The notes beneath the pieces are model-generated. The model was not told the origin of the DNA. It saw only the letters and a list, made by a program, of their open reading frames with translations, and searched no databases. A stretch of 64,000 nt of DNA from positions 372,001 through 436,000 of the forward strand of contig NZ_JBDIVE010000002.1 in NCBI RefSeq assembly GCF_039631295.1, written 5' to 3'. This stretch comes from Viridibacterium sediminicola. Its GTDB lineage: Bacteria > Pseudomonadota > Gammaproteobacteria > Burkholderiales > Rhodocyclaceae. Position numbers and translations under genes: made by a program. Position 1 is the first letter of the stretch. Each line of letters begins with the position of its first letter. Shown here one piece after another: positions 17,019-25,128 of this stretch.

Positions 17019-17740
17019 GCAAACACACTCTCAAGATCCACCTCGCTACTCTCGGGAGGTTCCAGCTTGAGCGAGTGCTCGACGTGTTCGAGGTGGGTGT
17101 GCATCAGCAGGGCCGCCCGCTCGCCGTCGCGTGCTTCGATGGCGTCGACCAGGCGCGGATGTTCATCGTGCGCGCAGTGCTGCTCGTCGGGAGCGTCGTA
17201 GAGCAGGATGATCAGCGCGGTGAGCGATTCGAGCTCGCGCAGGGTGCGCACCAGAAAGCTGTTGCCCGAGATCTCGGCGAGCAGGATGTGGAAATCGCCG
17301 GTCAGCGTAATCAGCTCATGCTCCCTGCCCGGCGTGGTGCGTGCCTCGGCCTCGCGGGCTACGTGGGCGCGCAGCTGCTGGATGTGGCGCGGGGTGGCGA
17401 GCTGGGCGACGGTACGCACGAGGTTGGGCTCGATCAAGCGGCGTGCGAAGAAGACTTCGCGCGCTTCGTCTGCCGTGGGGCTGCTGACGAAGGCGCCGCG
17501 ATTGGGAATATTGGTGGCGATGCGGTCATGCACGAGGCGCCCGATAGCCTCGCGCACCTTGGTGCGGCTAACGCTGAAGATGCGCGCCAGGCGCTCTTCG
17601 ACAAGCTGCGTTCCCGGCGGCAGCTTGTGTTCCATGATGGCCGCAAGAATGCGCTGGTGAATGGCTTCTGAACTCAGCGCCCGCATGCCGCGCGGAGTGC
17701 GCGAAGTGGTTTGAGTCGGCTGGGCAGTGCCGGTTGGCAT
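17015..17740 (-). CDS. GntR-family transcriptional regulator (FCD domain)
   Basis: The 241-residue protein has an N-terminal winged helix-turn-helix (IHQRILAAIMEHKLPPG, then SVSRTKVREAIGRL) at about residues 25-90 and a C-terminal FCD helical domain with metal/effector-binding residues around DFHILLAEISGN and the late DEHPRLVDAI. The ATG at 17740 has GGAG upstream; a GTG at 17743 is adjacent. It overlaps the racemase-like gene by four bases and is divergent from TRAP system 2. Candidate operators are at 18015-18028 and 411-426, and TGCATAC boxes lie in its own promoter. It probably represses the catabolic genes in the absence of the substrate. Confidence 0.92.
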   Translation of the reverse strand: MPTGTAQPTQTTSRTPRGMRALSSEAIHQRILAAIMEHKLPPGTQLVEERLARIFSVSRTKVREAIGRLVHDRIATNIPNRGAFVSSPTADEAREVFFARRLIEPNLVRTVAQLATPRHIQQLRAHVAREAEARTTPGREHELITLTGDFHILLAEISGNSFLVRTLRELESLTALIILLYDAPDEQHCAHDEHPRLVDAIEARDGERAALLMHTHLEHVEHSLKLEPPESSEVDLESVFA

Positions 17741-17864
17741 CACGATTCATTGTCTCCATGGCGCACGGCATCGGCAGCGCGCGCGGTGATCGGAAGTGAA
17801 AGTACGCAGACGGCGCAGGCTCACGACCTGGGTCTCAGACAGGGAAAGTCCCGGCCTTCACCCC

Positions 17865-17893
17865 AACATATTGCATACATCAGTTTTTCGCAA
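17865..17893 (-). promoter_or_regulatory. candidate promoter of the GntR-racemase-deacetylase operon
   Basis: Read on the minus strand, TTGCGA (17893-17888) and TATGTT (17870-17865) are separated by 17 bases. The spacer contains GTATGCAA, the complement of TTGCATAC at 17871-17878, which recurs near the divergent promoter. Autoregulation is inferred. Confidence 0.45.
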
Positions 17894-17985
17894 GCGCGTC
17901 TTACGTTTGCACCAAAAGCGGGCACATGCACCACTACGCGCACCACGCACGATCATATGATATTGATAATAAAGCAAATTTTACG

Positions 17986-18028
17986 TTGACTCGCTGCATA
18001 CGGCAGACATAATAGATTGCATACAATC
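17986..18028 (+). promoter_or_regulatory. sigma-70 promoter with GntR-type operator for TRAP system 2
   Basis: TTGACT (17986-17991) and CATAAT (18008-18013) are 16 bases apart, a good sigma-70 promoter. The perfect inverted repeat GATTGCATACAATC (GATTG-N4-CAATC) at 18015-18028 sits directly over the expected transcription start, a classic repressor position. Another TGCATAC box lies in the spacer at 17995. GATTG-N4-CAATC recurs at 412-425. Confidence 0.65.
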
Positions 18029-18069
18029 TCGCAACCGGCGCGATTGGCAACCTCGACGGGAGTTCTCGC

Positions 18070-19071
18070 ATGTCCTTCTCCAGCCTTTGTCGCGCCGCCC
18101 TGCTTGGCGCCGTCCTCAGCACCCTGCCCGCCCTTGGCCACGCCCAGACACATCTGCGCATCGCCGGCAACTTCGCGCCGGACCACTCTTCGTCGATGGC
18201 CATGCAGATGTTCAAGAAGGAAGTCGACGCAGCCAGCAAGGGCACGCTGATCATCGACGTGTTCGACAACCAGCAACTCGGTGGCGCGCAAGAGAACGTG
18301 ACGCAGACGCGCTCGGGCACCATCGACATGTGCTGGGTGGGCATGGCCTTCCTGTCGCGCACGGTGCCGGAGCTCGAAGCGGTGAGCATGCCCTTCATGT
18401 TCCCGAGCCGCGAAGTGGCCTACAAGGTGATGGATGGCCCGGCGGTCGACCTGATCGAAGCCAAGATGGCGGACAAGGGCTTTACCTCACTGGGCTTCAT
18501 GGAACTGGGCTCGCGCCAGGTCACCAATAGCAAGCTGCCGATCAAGACCATGGCCGATCTGAAGGGTCTGAAGATCCGCATGCAGCCGATCGAAACCCAC
18601 CTCGCCACCTTCCGCGCGCTAGGCGCCAACCCGCTGCCTATGGACATCAAGGAGGTTTATTCGGCGCTGGAGCAGAAGGTCATCGACGGCCAGGACAACC
18701 CCTTCGCACTGATCCTCGCCAGCCGCTTCTACGAGGTGCAGAAGTACGTCACCAACACCGGCCACTTCTTCGACTTCATCTCGGTGGTCGCCAACAAGAA
18801 GAAGATGGAAGCCCTCTCTCCCGAGCACCAGAAGATCCTGCGCACAGCGATGAGCAATGCCATCAAGTGGCAGCGCGGCGTGTCGGTGAAGGCGGATGCC
18901 GATGCCCTCGTCGAGCTGCAGAAGAAGGGCATGATTTATTCCGAACTGCCCGCCAGCGAACGTGCGGCGATGGTCAAGGCCACCGCCGGCGTGGTGGACG
19001 ACGTGAAGAAGCGCCTAGGTGCCACCTTTGTCGACCAGGTGCTGGCCGAAGTGAAGAAGGCCAGCAACTGA
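18070..19071 (+). CDS. TRAP transporter solute-binding protein, DctP family (system 2)
   Basis: The 333-residue protein has a signal peptide ending at about GHAQ and DctP landmarks: LRIAGNFAPDHSS, FDNQQLGGAQENVTQTRSG, LKGLKIRMQPIETH (the substrate-carboxylate arginine region) and KEVYSALEQKVIDGQDNP. It is a periplasmic receptor, probably for an organic acid. GGGAG precedes the ATG. It leads an operon, under the 17986 promoter, that runs through the small and large permease genes, an AMDase-like enzyme and an amidohydrolase. That supports import and breakdown of one compound. Confidence 0.92.
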   Translation: MSFSSLCRAALLGAVLSTLPALGHAQTHLRIAGNFAPDHSSSMAMQMFKKEVDAASKGTLIIDVFDNQQLGGAQENVTQTRSGTIDMCWVGMAFLSRTVPELEAVSMPFMFPSREVAYKVMDGPAVDLIEAKMADKGFTSLGFMELGSRQVTNSKLPIKTMADLKGLKIRMQPIETHLATFRALGANPLPMDIKEVYSALEQKVIDGQDNPFALILASRFYEVQKYVTNTGHFFDFISVVANKKKMEALSPEHQKILRTAMSNAIKWQRGVSVKADADALVELQKKGMIYSELPASERAAMVKATAGVVDDVKKRLGATFVDQVLAEVKKASN

Positions 19072-19113
19072 TCGCCTGACCGATCTTCTGACTGATCGCA
19101 CGAGGACAGCTCC

Positions 19114-19659
19114 ATGAACGGCACAACCCGTTTCACTCCGATGCGCCACAGCGGGCCGCTACGCCCGCTGGCGCTGCTCATCGCGGCCTTTGACGTCGCC
19201 GTCGGCTGGGCGCTGGTCGCCGAGCTGGTGGTGATGGTCAGCATCGTCTCGATCCAGGTGGTCTTGCGCTACCTGTTCAACAGTTCCATCGACTGGGCTG
19301 ACGAGCTGGCGCGGCTGTGCTTCGTGTGGTCGATCTTCACGGCGATTCCGCTGGGCCTGAAAGGCGGCGCACACATCGGCATCGAGATGCTGGTGGTGCG
19401 CTTCCCGGCCCATCTGCGCAGTGTGACGGCGCGGCTGATCGCGCTGCTGGGTGCGGCGATGCTGCTGCTGGTGGCCAAGGAATCGGCCGTCATGGCCTGG
19501 GAGCAGTGGGACGAGCTGATGGCCTCGATGCCGGCCAGTGCGGCCTGGTTCATCGTGCCGCTGGGCGTGTGCGGGCTGCATGGCGCCCTGCACCTGATCT
19601 GGCAAGCCCTCATCGGCGCGCAACACGTCGATCCCGAACTGCAATCGGAGCTTGCCTGA
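19114..19659 (+). CDS. TRAP transporter small permease, DctQ family (system 2)
   Basis: The 181-residue protein has four hydrophobic segments and the DctQ-typical VVLRYLFNSSIDWADELARL segment followed by GGAHIGIEML. It is an inner-membrane subunit. Its stop TGA shares one base with the large-subunit ATG (TGATG at 19657-19661). An in-frame ATG nine codons downstream is a less likely start. Confidence 0.9.
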   Translation: MNGTTRFTPMRHSGPLRPLALLIAAFDVAVGWALVAELVVMVSIVSIQVVLRYLFNSSIDWADELARLCFVWSIFTAIPLGLKGGAHIGIEMLVVRFPAHLRSVTARLIALLGAAMLLLVAKESAVMAWEQWDELMASMPASAAWFIVPLGVCGLHGALHLIWQALIGAQHVDPELQSELA

Positions 19660-20939
19660 TGAGCCTGCTGGTCATTCTCGTTTTCCTCGGCATCGCGCTG
19701 TTCGGCATGCCGCTGGCCCTCTCGCTCGGTCTGGCTGCCATCGGCGGCCTGATCGCCAGCGATGTGGAATTCAACCTCTTGCCCTCACGCATGATGAGTG
19801 CGGTCAACGCCTTTCCGCTGATGACCATTCCCTTCTTCATCCTGGCCGGCGAATTGATGCTCAAGGCCGGCATGATGGAGCGCCTGATCGATCTGGCCAA
19901 CACCATCGTCGGGCGCATGCGCGGCGGGCTGGGGCATGTGACGGTGCTGGCTGGCATGGGGCTATCGACCGTGTCGGGCGCGGCCGTAGCCGACGCCAGC
20001 GCGCTGGGCTCGACCCTGCTGCCCTCACTGAAGAAGCATTACGGCGTGGGCTTCTCAGCCGCCATCTGTGCGGCGGCCGCCAACCTCGGGCCGATCATTC
20101 CGCCCTCCGGCGCGATGATCGTGTACGCCTTCATGGCCGGCCCTTCGGTGTCGGTCGGCGGCCTGTTCATGGCCGGCATCGTACCGGGCATCATCCTCGT
20201 CGTCGGCATGCTGGTGATCTGCTCGATCATCGCGCACAAACGCCAGTTCCCGCTCACCGGTGAGCCCTTCTCCTTCGCCGCCGTGTTCCGCGAGCTCAAG
20301 CGCTCCATCATCATCTTCATGATGCCGGTGATCGTGATCGGCGGCATCGTGGGCGGCGCCTTCACGGCTACCGAGGGTTCAGCGATTGCCGTGATCTACG
20401 CACTCGCTATCGGCTTCTTCATCACGAAGAAGCTCAAGATATCCGACCTGCCGGAAGCGCTGATCCGCACCGCCATCACCTCGTCGGTGGTCGGCGCGAT
20501 GATCGCCTTCGCCTCGGTGGTGACCTACATGCTCACTATTGACATGCTGCCGCACAAGCTGCTGGCGCTGATCCAGTCGCTGACCTCGGACCCGCTGGCC
20601 TACCTGATGCTGGTGGCGCTGGTGCTGCTCATCGTGGGCATGTTCCTGGAGTCGAACGCGGCCTACATCATGCTGGTGCCGCTGCTGCACCCCATCGCCA
20701 TCAAATTCGGCATCGACCCGCTGCACTTCGGTTTCCTCTTCGTCTTCAACCTGGTCATCGGCATGCTCACGCCGCCGGTGGGCGTGGTGCTGTTCGTCAT
20801 CTGTGGCGTCAGCGGATTGAAGCTGGGTGAATTGTCGCGCCACGTGTGGCCCTTCATTGCATTCATGTATGCCCTGTTGCTGGTGTGCATGTTCTTCCCC
20901 CAACTCGTGCTCACGCTACCGCGTGCGCTGGGATACTGA
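19659..20939 (+). CDS. TRAP transporter large permease, DctM family (system 2)
   Basis: The 426-residue polytopic protein shows DctM motifs: MSAVNAFPLMTIPFFILAGE, STVSGAAVADASALG, GPIIPPSGAMIVYAF, GGAFTATEGSAIAV and LTPPVGVVLFVICGV. The one-base overlap with the small subunit fixes the ATG at 19659, although the frame is open to 19317. The next gene starts one base after its stop. Confidence 0.93.
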   Translation: MSLLVILVFLGIALFGMPLALSLGLAAIGGLIASDVEFNLLPSRMMSAVNAFPLMTIPFFILAGELMLKAGMMERLIDLANTIVGRMRGGLGHVTVLAGMGLSTVSGAAVADASALGSTLLPSLKKHYGVGFSAAICAAAANLGPIIPPSGAMIVYAFMAGPSVSVGGLFMAGIVPGIILVVGMLVICSIIAHKRQFPLTGEPFSFAAVFRELKRSIIIFMMPVIVIGGIVGGAFTATEGSAIAVIYALAIGFFITKKLKISDLPEALIRTAITSSVVGAMIAFASVVTYMLTIDMLPHKLLALIQSLTSDPLAYLMLVALVLLIVGMFLESNAAYIMLVPLLHPIAIKFGIDPLHFGFLFVFNLVIGMLTPPVGVVLFVICGVSGLKLGELSRHVWPFIAFMYALLLVCMFFPQLVLTLPRALGY

Positions 20940-20940
20940 G

Positions 20941-21711
20941 ATGGCCAACGACCTGAGCGCCGCCGAAGCCTGGACCGCGCAGCAACGCTTCATCGGCGTC
21001 ATCACGCCTTCCGGCAACACCGTCGTCGAGCGCATCACGCTGGGTATCCTGCGTGATCTGCCCGCCGTGTCGGCCCACTTCTCGCGCACACCGGTGTTCG
21101 GCAGCAGCGATCCGTCGCCCGACCGTTATGCTCACGAAGGGCCACTCGCCGCTGCGACTTTGCTTGCACACATGAAGCCCGATGTAATTGTGTGGAACGG
21201 CAGCAAGGGCGCCACCATCGGCTTCGCCCACGATGCGGCCCTGGCCGAAGCCATCAGCGCCGCGACGGGCATCGCGGCAACGACCTCGATACTGGGCCTC
21301 AAAACCGTGCTCGCCGCACGTGGCATCACGCGCATCGGCGTGGTCACGCCTTACGCAGATGCAGGCCAGCAGGCCACGCTGGATTGCCTCGCCCACGAGG
21401 GCTACGACTGCATCGCCGAAGCGCACGCAGAACCCGGCGACAAGCTCAGCGACAACCTCAGCTACGCCAGCGTGCCGCTGCCACGCATCGCCGAAATGAT
21501 GCGCAAAGTCGGCGCTGCCAAACCGCAGGCCATCGTCAGCCTGTGCACCAACTTCCCGGCCGCCGCGCTGGCCGCGCCCATCGAAGCCGAGCTGGGCATC
21601 CCCGTCATCGACAGCACAGCGCTGGGCGTGTGGGCCGCGCTGAACGCCATCGACGCCGATATGCGTAGTGCTGTGCCGCGCTGGGGATCGCTCTTCGGTT
21701 CCATGGCATGA
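20941..21711 (+). CDS. maleate isomerase / arylmalonate decarboxylase-like protein (second copy)
   Basis: The 256-residue protein is a paralogue of the one at 472-1203. Shared marks are FIGVITPSGNTVVE, ATGIAATTSILGLK, RIGVVTPYADAGQ and the C-terminal-lobe cysteine in IVSLCTNFPAAA. The N-terminal-lobe position (VWNGSKGATIGF) again lacks a cysteine. The ATG at 20941 directly follows the permease stop, whereas the open frame extends into the permease gene. It overlaps the following amidohydrolase by four bases. The layout suggests that it acts on the ligand carried by TRAP system 2 or on the product of the amidohydrolase. Confidence 0.85.
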   Translation: MANDLSAAEAWTAQQRFIGVITPSGNTVVERITLGILRDLPAVSAHFSRTPVFGSSDPSPDRYAHEGPLAAATLLAHMKPDVIVWNGSKGATIGFAHDAALAEAISAATGIAATTSILGLKTVLAARGITRIGVVTPYADAGQQATLDCLAHEGYDCIAEAHAEPGDKLSDNLSYASVPLPRIAEMMRKVGAAKPQAIVSLCTNFPAAALAAPIEAELGIPVIDSTALGVWAALNAIDADMRSAVPRWGSLFGSMA

Positions 21712-23231
21712 GCAGCATCGTCATCCGCAAGGCCCGCGTGCTTTGCCTCGACGCGGCCGACCGCGAATGGCCCTGCGCCGACATCGTGATCAGCGGCCAA
21801 CGCATCAGCGCCATCGGCCCCGACGCTGGCCTGCCGTACCTTGCAAGTGCCACGCGCGTGATCGAAGCCGAGGGCCTGCTCGCCATGCCGGGCCTCATCA
21901 ACGCGCACTTCCACTCGCCCGGCAACCTCATGAAGGGCAGCCTGGATGGACTGCCGCTCGAACTCTTCATGCTGCATGAAGTGCCACCGCTCGCCGGAGT
22001 TGACGGAAATGGGGGCGACATCGATCGCCTGATTTACGTGCGCACTGCGCTGGGCGCACTGGAGATGCTTCAGCGTGGCATCACGGCGGTGCATGACGAT
22101 GCCTACCACGTGCCGGTGGCGAGCCAGGCCAGCGTCGACGCGATCATGCAGGCCTACGCCGATGTGGGCATTCGCGCCACGGTTGCCATCGATCAGCCGA
22201 ATGTCGTCGAGTACGAAAAGTATCCGTTTCTCGCCGAGCTATTGACGCGCGAACAACGTGCCGCGATGGACGCCGCACCGCGCCAGTCCTCGCGGGAGCT
22301 GCTGTCGCTGTATGCGCAGCTGATCGAGAAATGGCATGACAAGGCCGATGGTCGACTGCGCGCGGCGGTCTCCTGCTCAGCCCCCCAACGCGTCACCGTC
22401 GACTACTTCGAAGGCCTCTCCGCGCTGTCGCGTCAGCACGATCTGCCCTTCAACATCCACATTCTCGAAACCAAGCTGCAACGCGTCCTGGGCGAAGACA
22501 AATACGCAAAATCACTCGTTCGATATGTGCACGAGCTGGGCCTGCTGGATCAGCGGATGATGATTATCCACGCCATCTGGGTCGATTCCGGCGACATCGA
22601 ATTGATCGCCCAAGCGGGCGCCTCAGTCGCCCACAACCCGGTATGCAACTTGCGACTGGGAAGCGGAGTAATGCCCTGGCGACAACTGCGCAACGCAGGC
22701 GTGCCACTGTGCATCGGTACCGACGAGATGAATACCGACGACACCACCAATCTCTGGCTGGCCGGCAAGACCGCCGCCCTGCTGCAGAACATTGCCGAGC
22801 CCGACTACCTCGATTGGCCACGCGCGCCGGAGATCCTGCACGCCATGACGCATGGTGGCGCGCACGCCATGCGCTATGGCGACGAACTCGGCCAATTGCG
22901 CGTTGGTGCGCTCGCCGATTTGAATCTGCTCGACCTCGACACCCACGCCTTCACACCGCTCAACGACCTGCGTCGCCAACTGGTGTTCTGCGAAGACGGC
23001 AGCTCGGTGCGCGCCACCATCGTCAATGGCGAAGTGGTCTGCGAGGGCGGCGTCGCCACACAAGTGAATGCCAAGGCCCTGCGCGCCGAAGCACGCGCAC
23101 TGATGGCCGACTACAGCACAAGTCTGCAACACGCCAGTGGCGAAGCGGCACAGCTGGCCCCCGCCTATCGCGAGATGTTCCTGCGCGCCGCACAACGCGA
23201 CGTGGGCCTCAAGCGCCGCCTAGACAATTGA
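21708..23231 (+). CDS. amidohydrolase, cytosine-deaminase/chlorohydrolase type
   Basis: The 507-residue enzyme belongs to the metal-dependent amidohydrolase superfamily with a mononuclear site. Visible ligands and motifs are HFH in MPGLINAHFHSPGN (about residue 65), NIHILETK, the IIHAIWVD histidine near 287, VAHNPVCNLRLGSG and the catalytic Asp in CIGTDEMNTDD near 344. Family members remove amine, amide or halide groups from heterocycles. It is longer than typical cytosine deaminase. A four-base overlap with the AMDase-like gene and its place between two TRAP systems put it in the island's pathway. Confidence 0.88.
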   Translation: MSSIVIRKARVLCLDAADREWPCADIVISGQRISAIGPDAGLPYLASATRVIEAEGLLAMPGLINAHFHSPGNLMKGSLDGLPLELFMLHEVPPLAGVDGNGGDIDRLIYVRTALGALEMLQRGITAVHDDAYHVPVASQASVDAIMQAYADVGIRATVAIDQPNVVEYEKYPFLAELLTREQRAAMDAAPRQSSRELLSLYAQLIEKWHDKADGRLRAAVSCSAPQRVTVDYFEGLSALSRQHDLPFNIHILETKLQRVLGEDKYAKSLVRYVHELGLLDQRMMIIHAIWVDSGDIELIAQAGASVAHNPVCNLRLGSGVMPWRQLRNAGVPLCIGTDEMNTDDTTNLWLAGKTAALLQNIAEPDYLDWPRAPEILHAMTHGGAHAMRYGDELGQLRVGALADLNLLDLDTHAFTPLNDLRRQLVFCEDGSSVRATIVNGEVVCEGGVATQVNAKALRAEARALMADYSTSLQHASGEAAQLAPAYREMFLRAAQRDVGLKRRLDN

Positions 23232-23292
23232 AAAGCGCCCTCTTCCTGCACCCGCGTTCACGCACCTCACCCCAGCCCTCAAGGAGTCATCG

Positions 23293-24351
23293 ATGAAATT
23301 TCCGCTCGCCCCCCTCGCCTCACTCAGCATCGCCGCAGCGCTGAGCCTGGGCAGCAGCATCGCGCTTGCCAACCCGAATGCCATCCGCATCGCCGGCAAC
23401 TTCTCGTCGAACACCAAGCATGTCGACAACATCGAGCGCCCCTTCTTCACCAATCTGCCCAAGATCCTCGGCCTGCCGCTGAGCGTGAACTACAACCCCA
23501 TGGACGCCGTCGGCGTGCAGGCAGCTGACGCGCTGCGCATGCTGCGCTCGGGCACCTTTGACGTGATGAGCGTGCAGATCGGCATGGCCTCGCGTGACGA
23601 CCCCTTCTTCGAAGGCGTAGACCTGATCGGCGTGTCGACCAATCTCAAGGATCTGCGCGCCGCCGTGGAGGCCTATCGACAGGTATTCGACGAGCGCCTG
23701 CAGAAGCGCTTCAACGCCAAGGTGATGACGCTGTGGCCCTTCGGCCCGCAGGTGTTCTATTGCAACAAGCCGATCAAGACCCTCGACGACATCAAGGGCC
23801 TCAAGGTGCGCAGCTTCACCCCGTCGATGGCCGCGCTGATCCAGAGCCTGGGCGCGACACCGGTGACCCTGCAGTTCTCCGAGGTTTACCCGGCCCTGCA
23901 GCGCGGCGTGGCTGACTGCGGTGTGACCTCGCCGACCTCGGGCAACGCCGGCAAATGGCCGGAAGTGACCAGCTACTTCCTGCCCCTGTCCGTCTCCGGC
24001 TCGGTACAGGGCCACTTCATGAACCTCGACTACTGGAACAAGCTCAGCCCCGAGGTGCAGAAGAAAACGCTGGCCGCTTTCAAGAACATGGAAGACCAGA
24101 TGTGGGCGCTGGCTGAAACCGCCAATGCCGATGCCATGAACTGCAACGTCGGCGCCGAGCCCTGCAAGGAAGGCGTGAAGTTCAAGATGAACATGGTCAG
24201 CGTCTCGCCGGCCGATGCGCAGAAGGTCAAGAACGCCGTCGGTTCGGTGGTGCTGCCGCTGTGGAAGGAGAGCTGCAACAAGGTTGATCCCAAGTGTTCG
24301 GAAATCTGGAACAACACGGTCGGCAAGGCACGTGGCTACAAGATCAACTAG
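23293..24351 (+). CDS. TRAP transporter solute-binding protein, DctP family (system 3)
   Basis: The 352-residue protein has a signal peptide cleaved after about residue 26 (SIALA). The body includes IRIAGNFSSNTKHVDN, LKVRSFTPSMAALIQSLGA (arginine region) and FSEVYPALQRGVADCGVTSP. It carries several cysteines near the C-terminus (MNCNVGAEPC, KESCNKVDPKCSEIW) that could form two disulfides in the periplasm, which is unusual for the family. AAGGAG precedes the ATG. A long inverted repeat follows the stop. Confidence 0.9.
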   Translation: MKFPLAPLASLSIAAALSLGSSIALANPNAIRIAGNFSSNTKHVDNIERPFFTNLPKILGLPLSVNYNPMDAVGVQAADALRMLRSGTFDVMSVQIGMASRDDPFFEGVDLIGVSTNLKDLRAAVEAYRQVFDERLQKRFNAKVMTLWPFGPQVFYCNKPIKTLDDIKGLKVRSFTPSMAALIQSLGATPVTLQFSEVYPALQRGVADCGVTSPTSGNAGKWPEVTSYFLPLSVSGSVQGHFMNLDYWNKLSPEVQKKTLAAFKNMEDQMWALAETANADAMNCNVGAEPCKEGVKFKMNMVSVSPADAQKVKNAVGSVVLPLWKESCNKVDPKCSEIWNNTVGKARGYKIN

Positions 24352-24355
24352 GCAT

Positions 24356-24479
24356 GCCTAACAAGCGGGCAGCGCCCAGCGCTGACCTGGTTGGCCTGCT
24401 CGCCGTGCTTAAGCACTGCGCCAGGCGGGCCCACAGCTGACAACCGCCGTCAGCGGCGGGCTCGCCCCGCTTGTTAAGC
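24356..24479. repeat. 124-bp imperfect palindrome resembling an integron attC site
   Basis: GCCTAAC at 24356-24362 fits the RYYYAAC rule and GTTAAGC at 24473-24479 fits GTTRRRY. Adjacent arms CAAGCGGGC and GCCCCGCTTG differ by one extra base. Further pairing (CGCTGAC with GTCAGCG, GGTTG with CAACC) extends the stem, and the apex holds the perfect palindrome GTGCTTAAGCAC. It fills the gap between the binding-protein and permease genes of TRAP system 3. It may be a relic or solitary attC-like site, or simply an mRNA-stabilising stem-loop. Confidence 0.5.
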
Positions 24480-24510
24480 ATTCCGCTTCCGACCCACAAC
24501 GAGAAAAGCC

Positions 24511-25128
24511 ATGCCCCCCAATCTCTTATCCCGCTCCCTCACCCGCCTCGTCGACACGCTGGTCATCAGCGTCGGCTGGTGGCTGGTGCTCCTCTCCATC
24601 CTTAGCTGCATCGAGATGGTCACGCGCAAGCTGTTCAACTTCAGCCTGCAAGGCATTGACGAGGTTGGCGGCTACACCCTGGCCGTCACGGCTGCAATTG
24701 GCTATTCCTACACCCTGATCACGCGCGGCCACACGCGCATCGACTTCCTGGTCGGCAAGCTGCCCGCCAAGGCCCGTGCGCTGCTCAACACCTTGGCGAT
24801 GCTCACGCTGGCCGCCATGGCGGTGTTCTGCATCCTGCGCGGCTGGGTCGTGCTGTCCGAGTCCATCGAGTTCCAGAGCCACTCGACCACGCCGCTGCAG
24901 ACGCCGATGTGGATTCCGCAGAGCATCTGGTTCGTCGGCTGGGTGCTCTTTGCAGTGATCTGCATCTACCTGGCGCTGCACGCCCTGTGGCTGCTGCTGC
25001 GCGGCGAGACCGATGCACTGAACCGCGCCTATGGCCCGCAGACCCTGGAAGAGGAAATCGAGAGCGAGGCCGGCGAAGTACTGGAGCAGTTGCGCGAAGA
25101 GCAGAAGCACGAAGGAGTGAAAGCATGA
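24511..25128 (+). CDS. TRAP transporter small permease, DctQ family (system 3)
   Basis: The 205-residue protein has four hydrophobic segments (about residues 17-34, 51-70, 88-110 and 135-158) and the DctQ-like IDEVGGYTLAV, YTLITRGHTRIDFLVGKLP segments. Its C-terminus is extended by an acidic, charged tail (EEEIESEAGEVLEQLREEQK) not seen in the two other systems. It overlaps the large subunit by four bases (ATGA). Confidence 0.88.
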   Translation: MPPNLLSRSLTRLVDTLVISVGWWLVLLSILSCIEMVTRKLFNFSLQGIDEVGGYTLAVTAAIGYSYTLITRGHTRIDFLVGKLPAKARALLNTLAMLTLAAMAVFCILRGWVVLSESIEFQSHSTTPLQTPMWIPQSIWFVGWVLFAVICIYLALHALWLLLRGETDALNRAYGPQTLEEEIESEAGEVLEQLREEQKHEGVKA

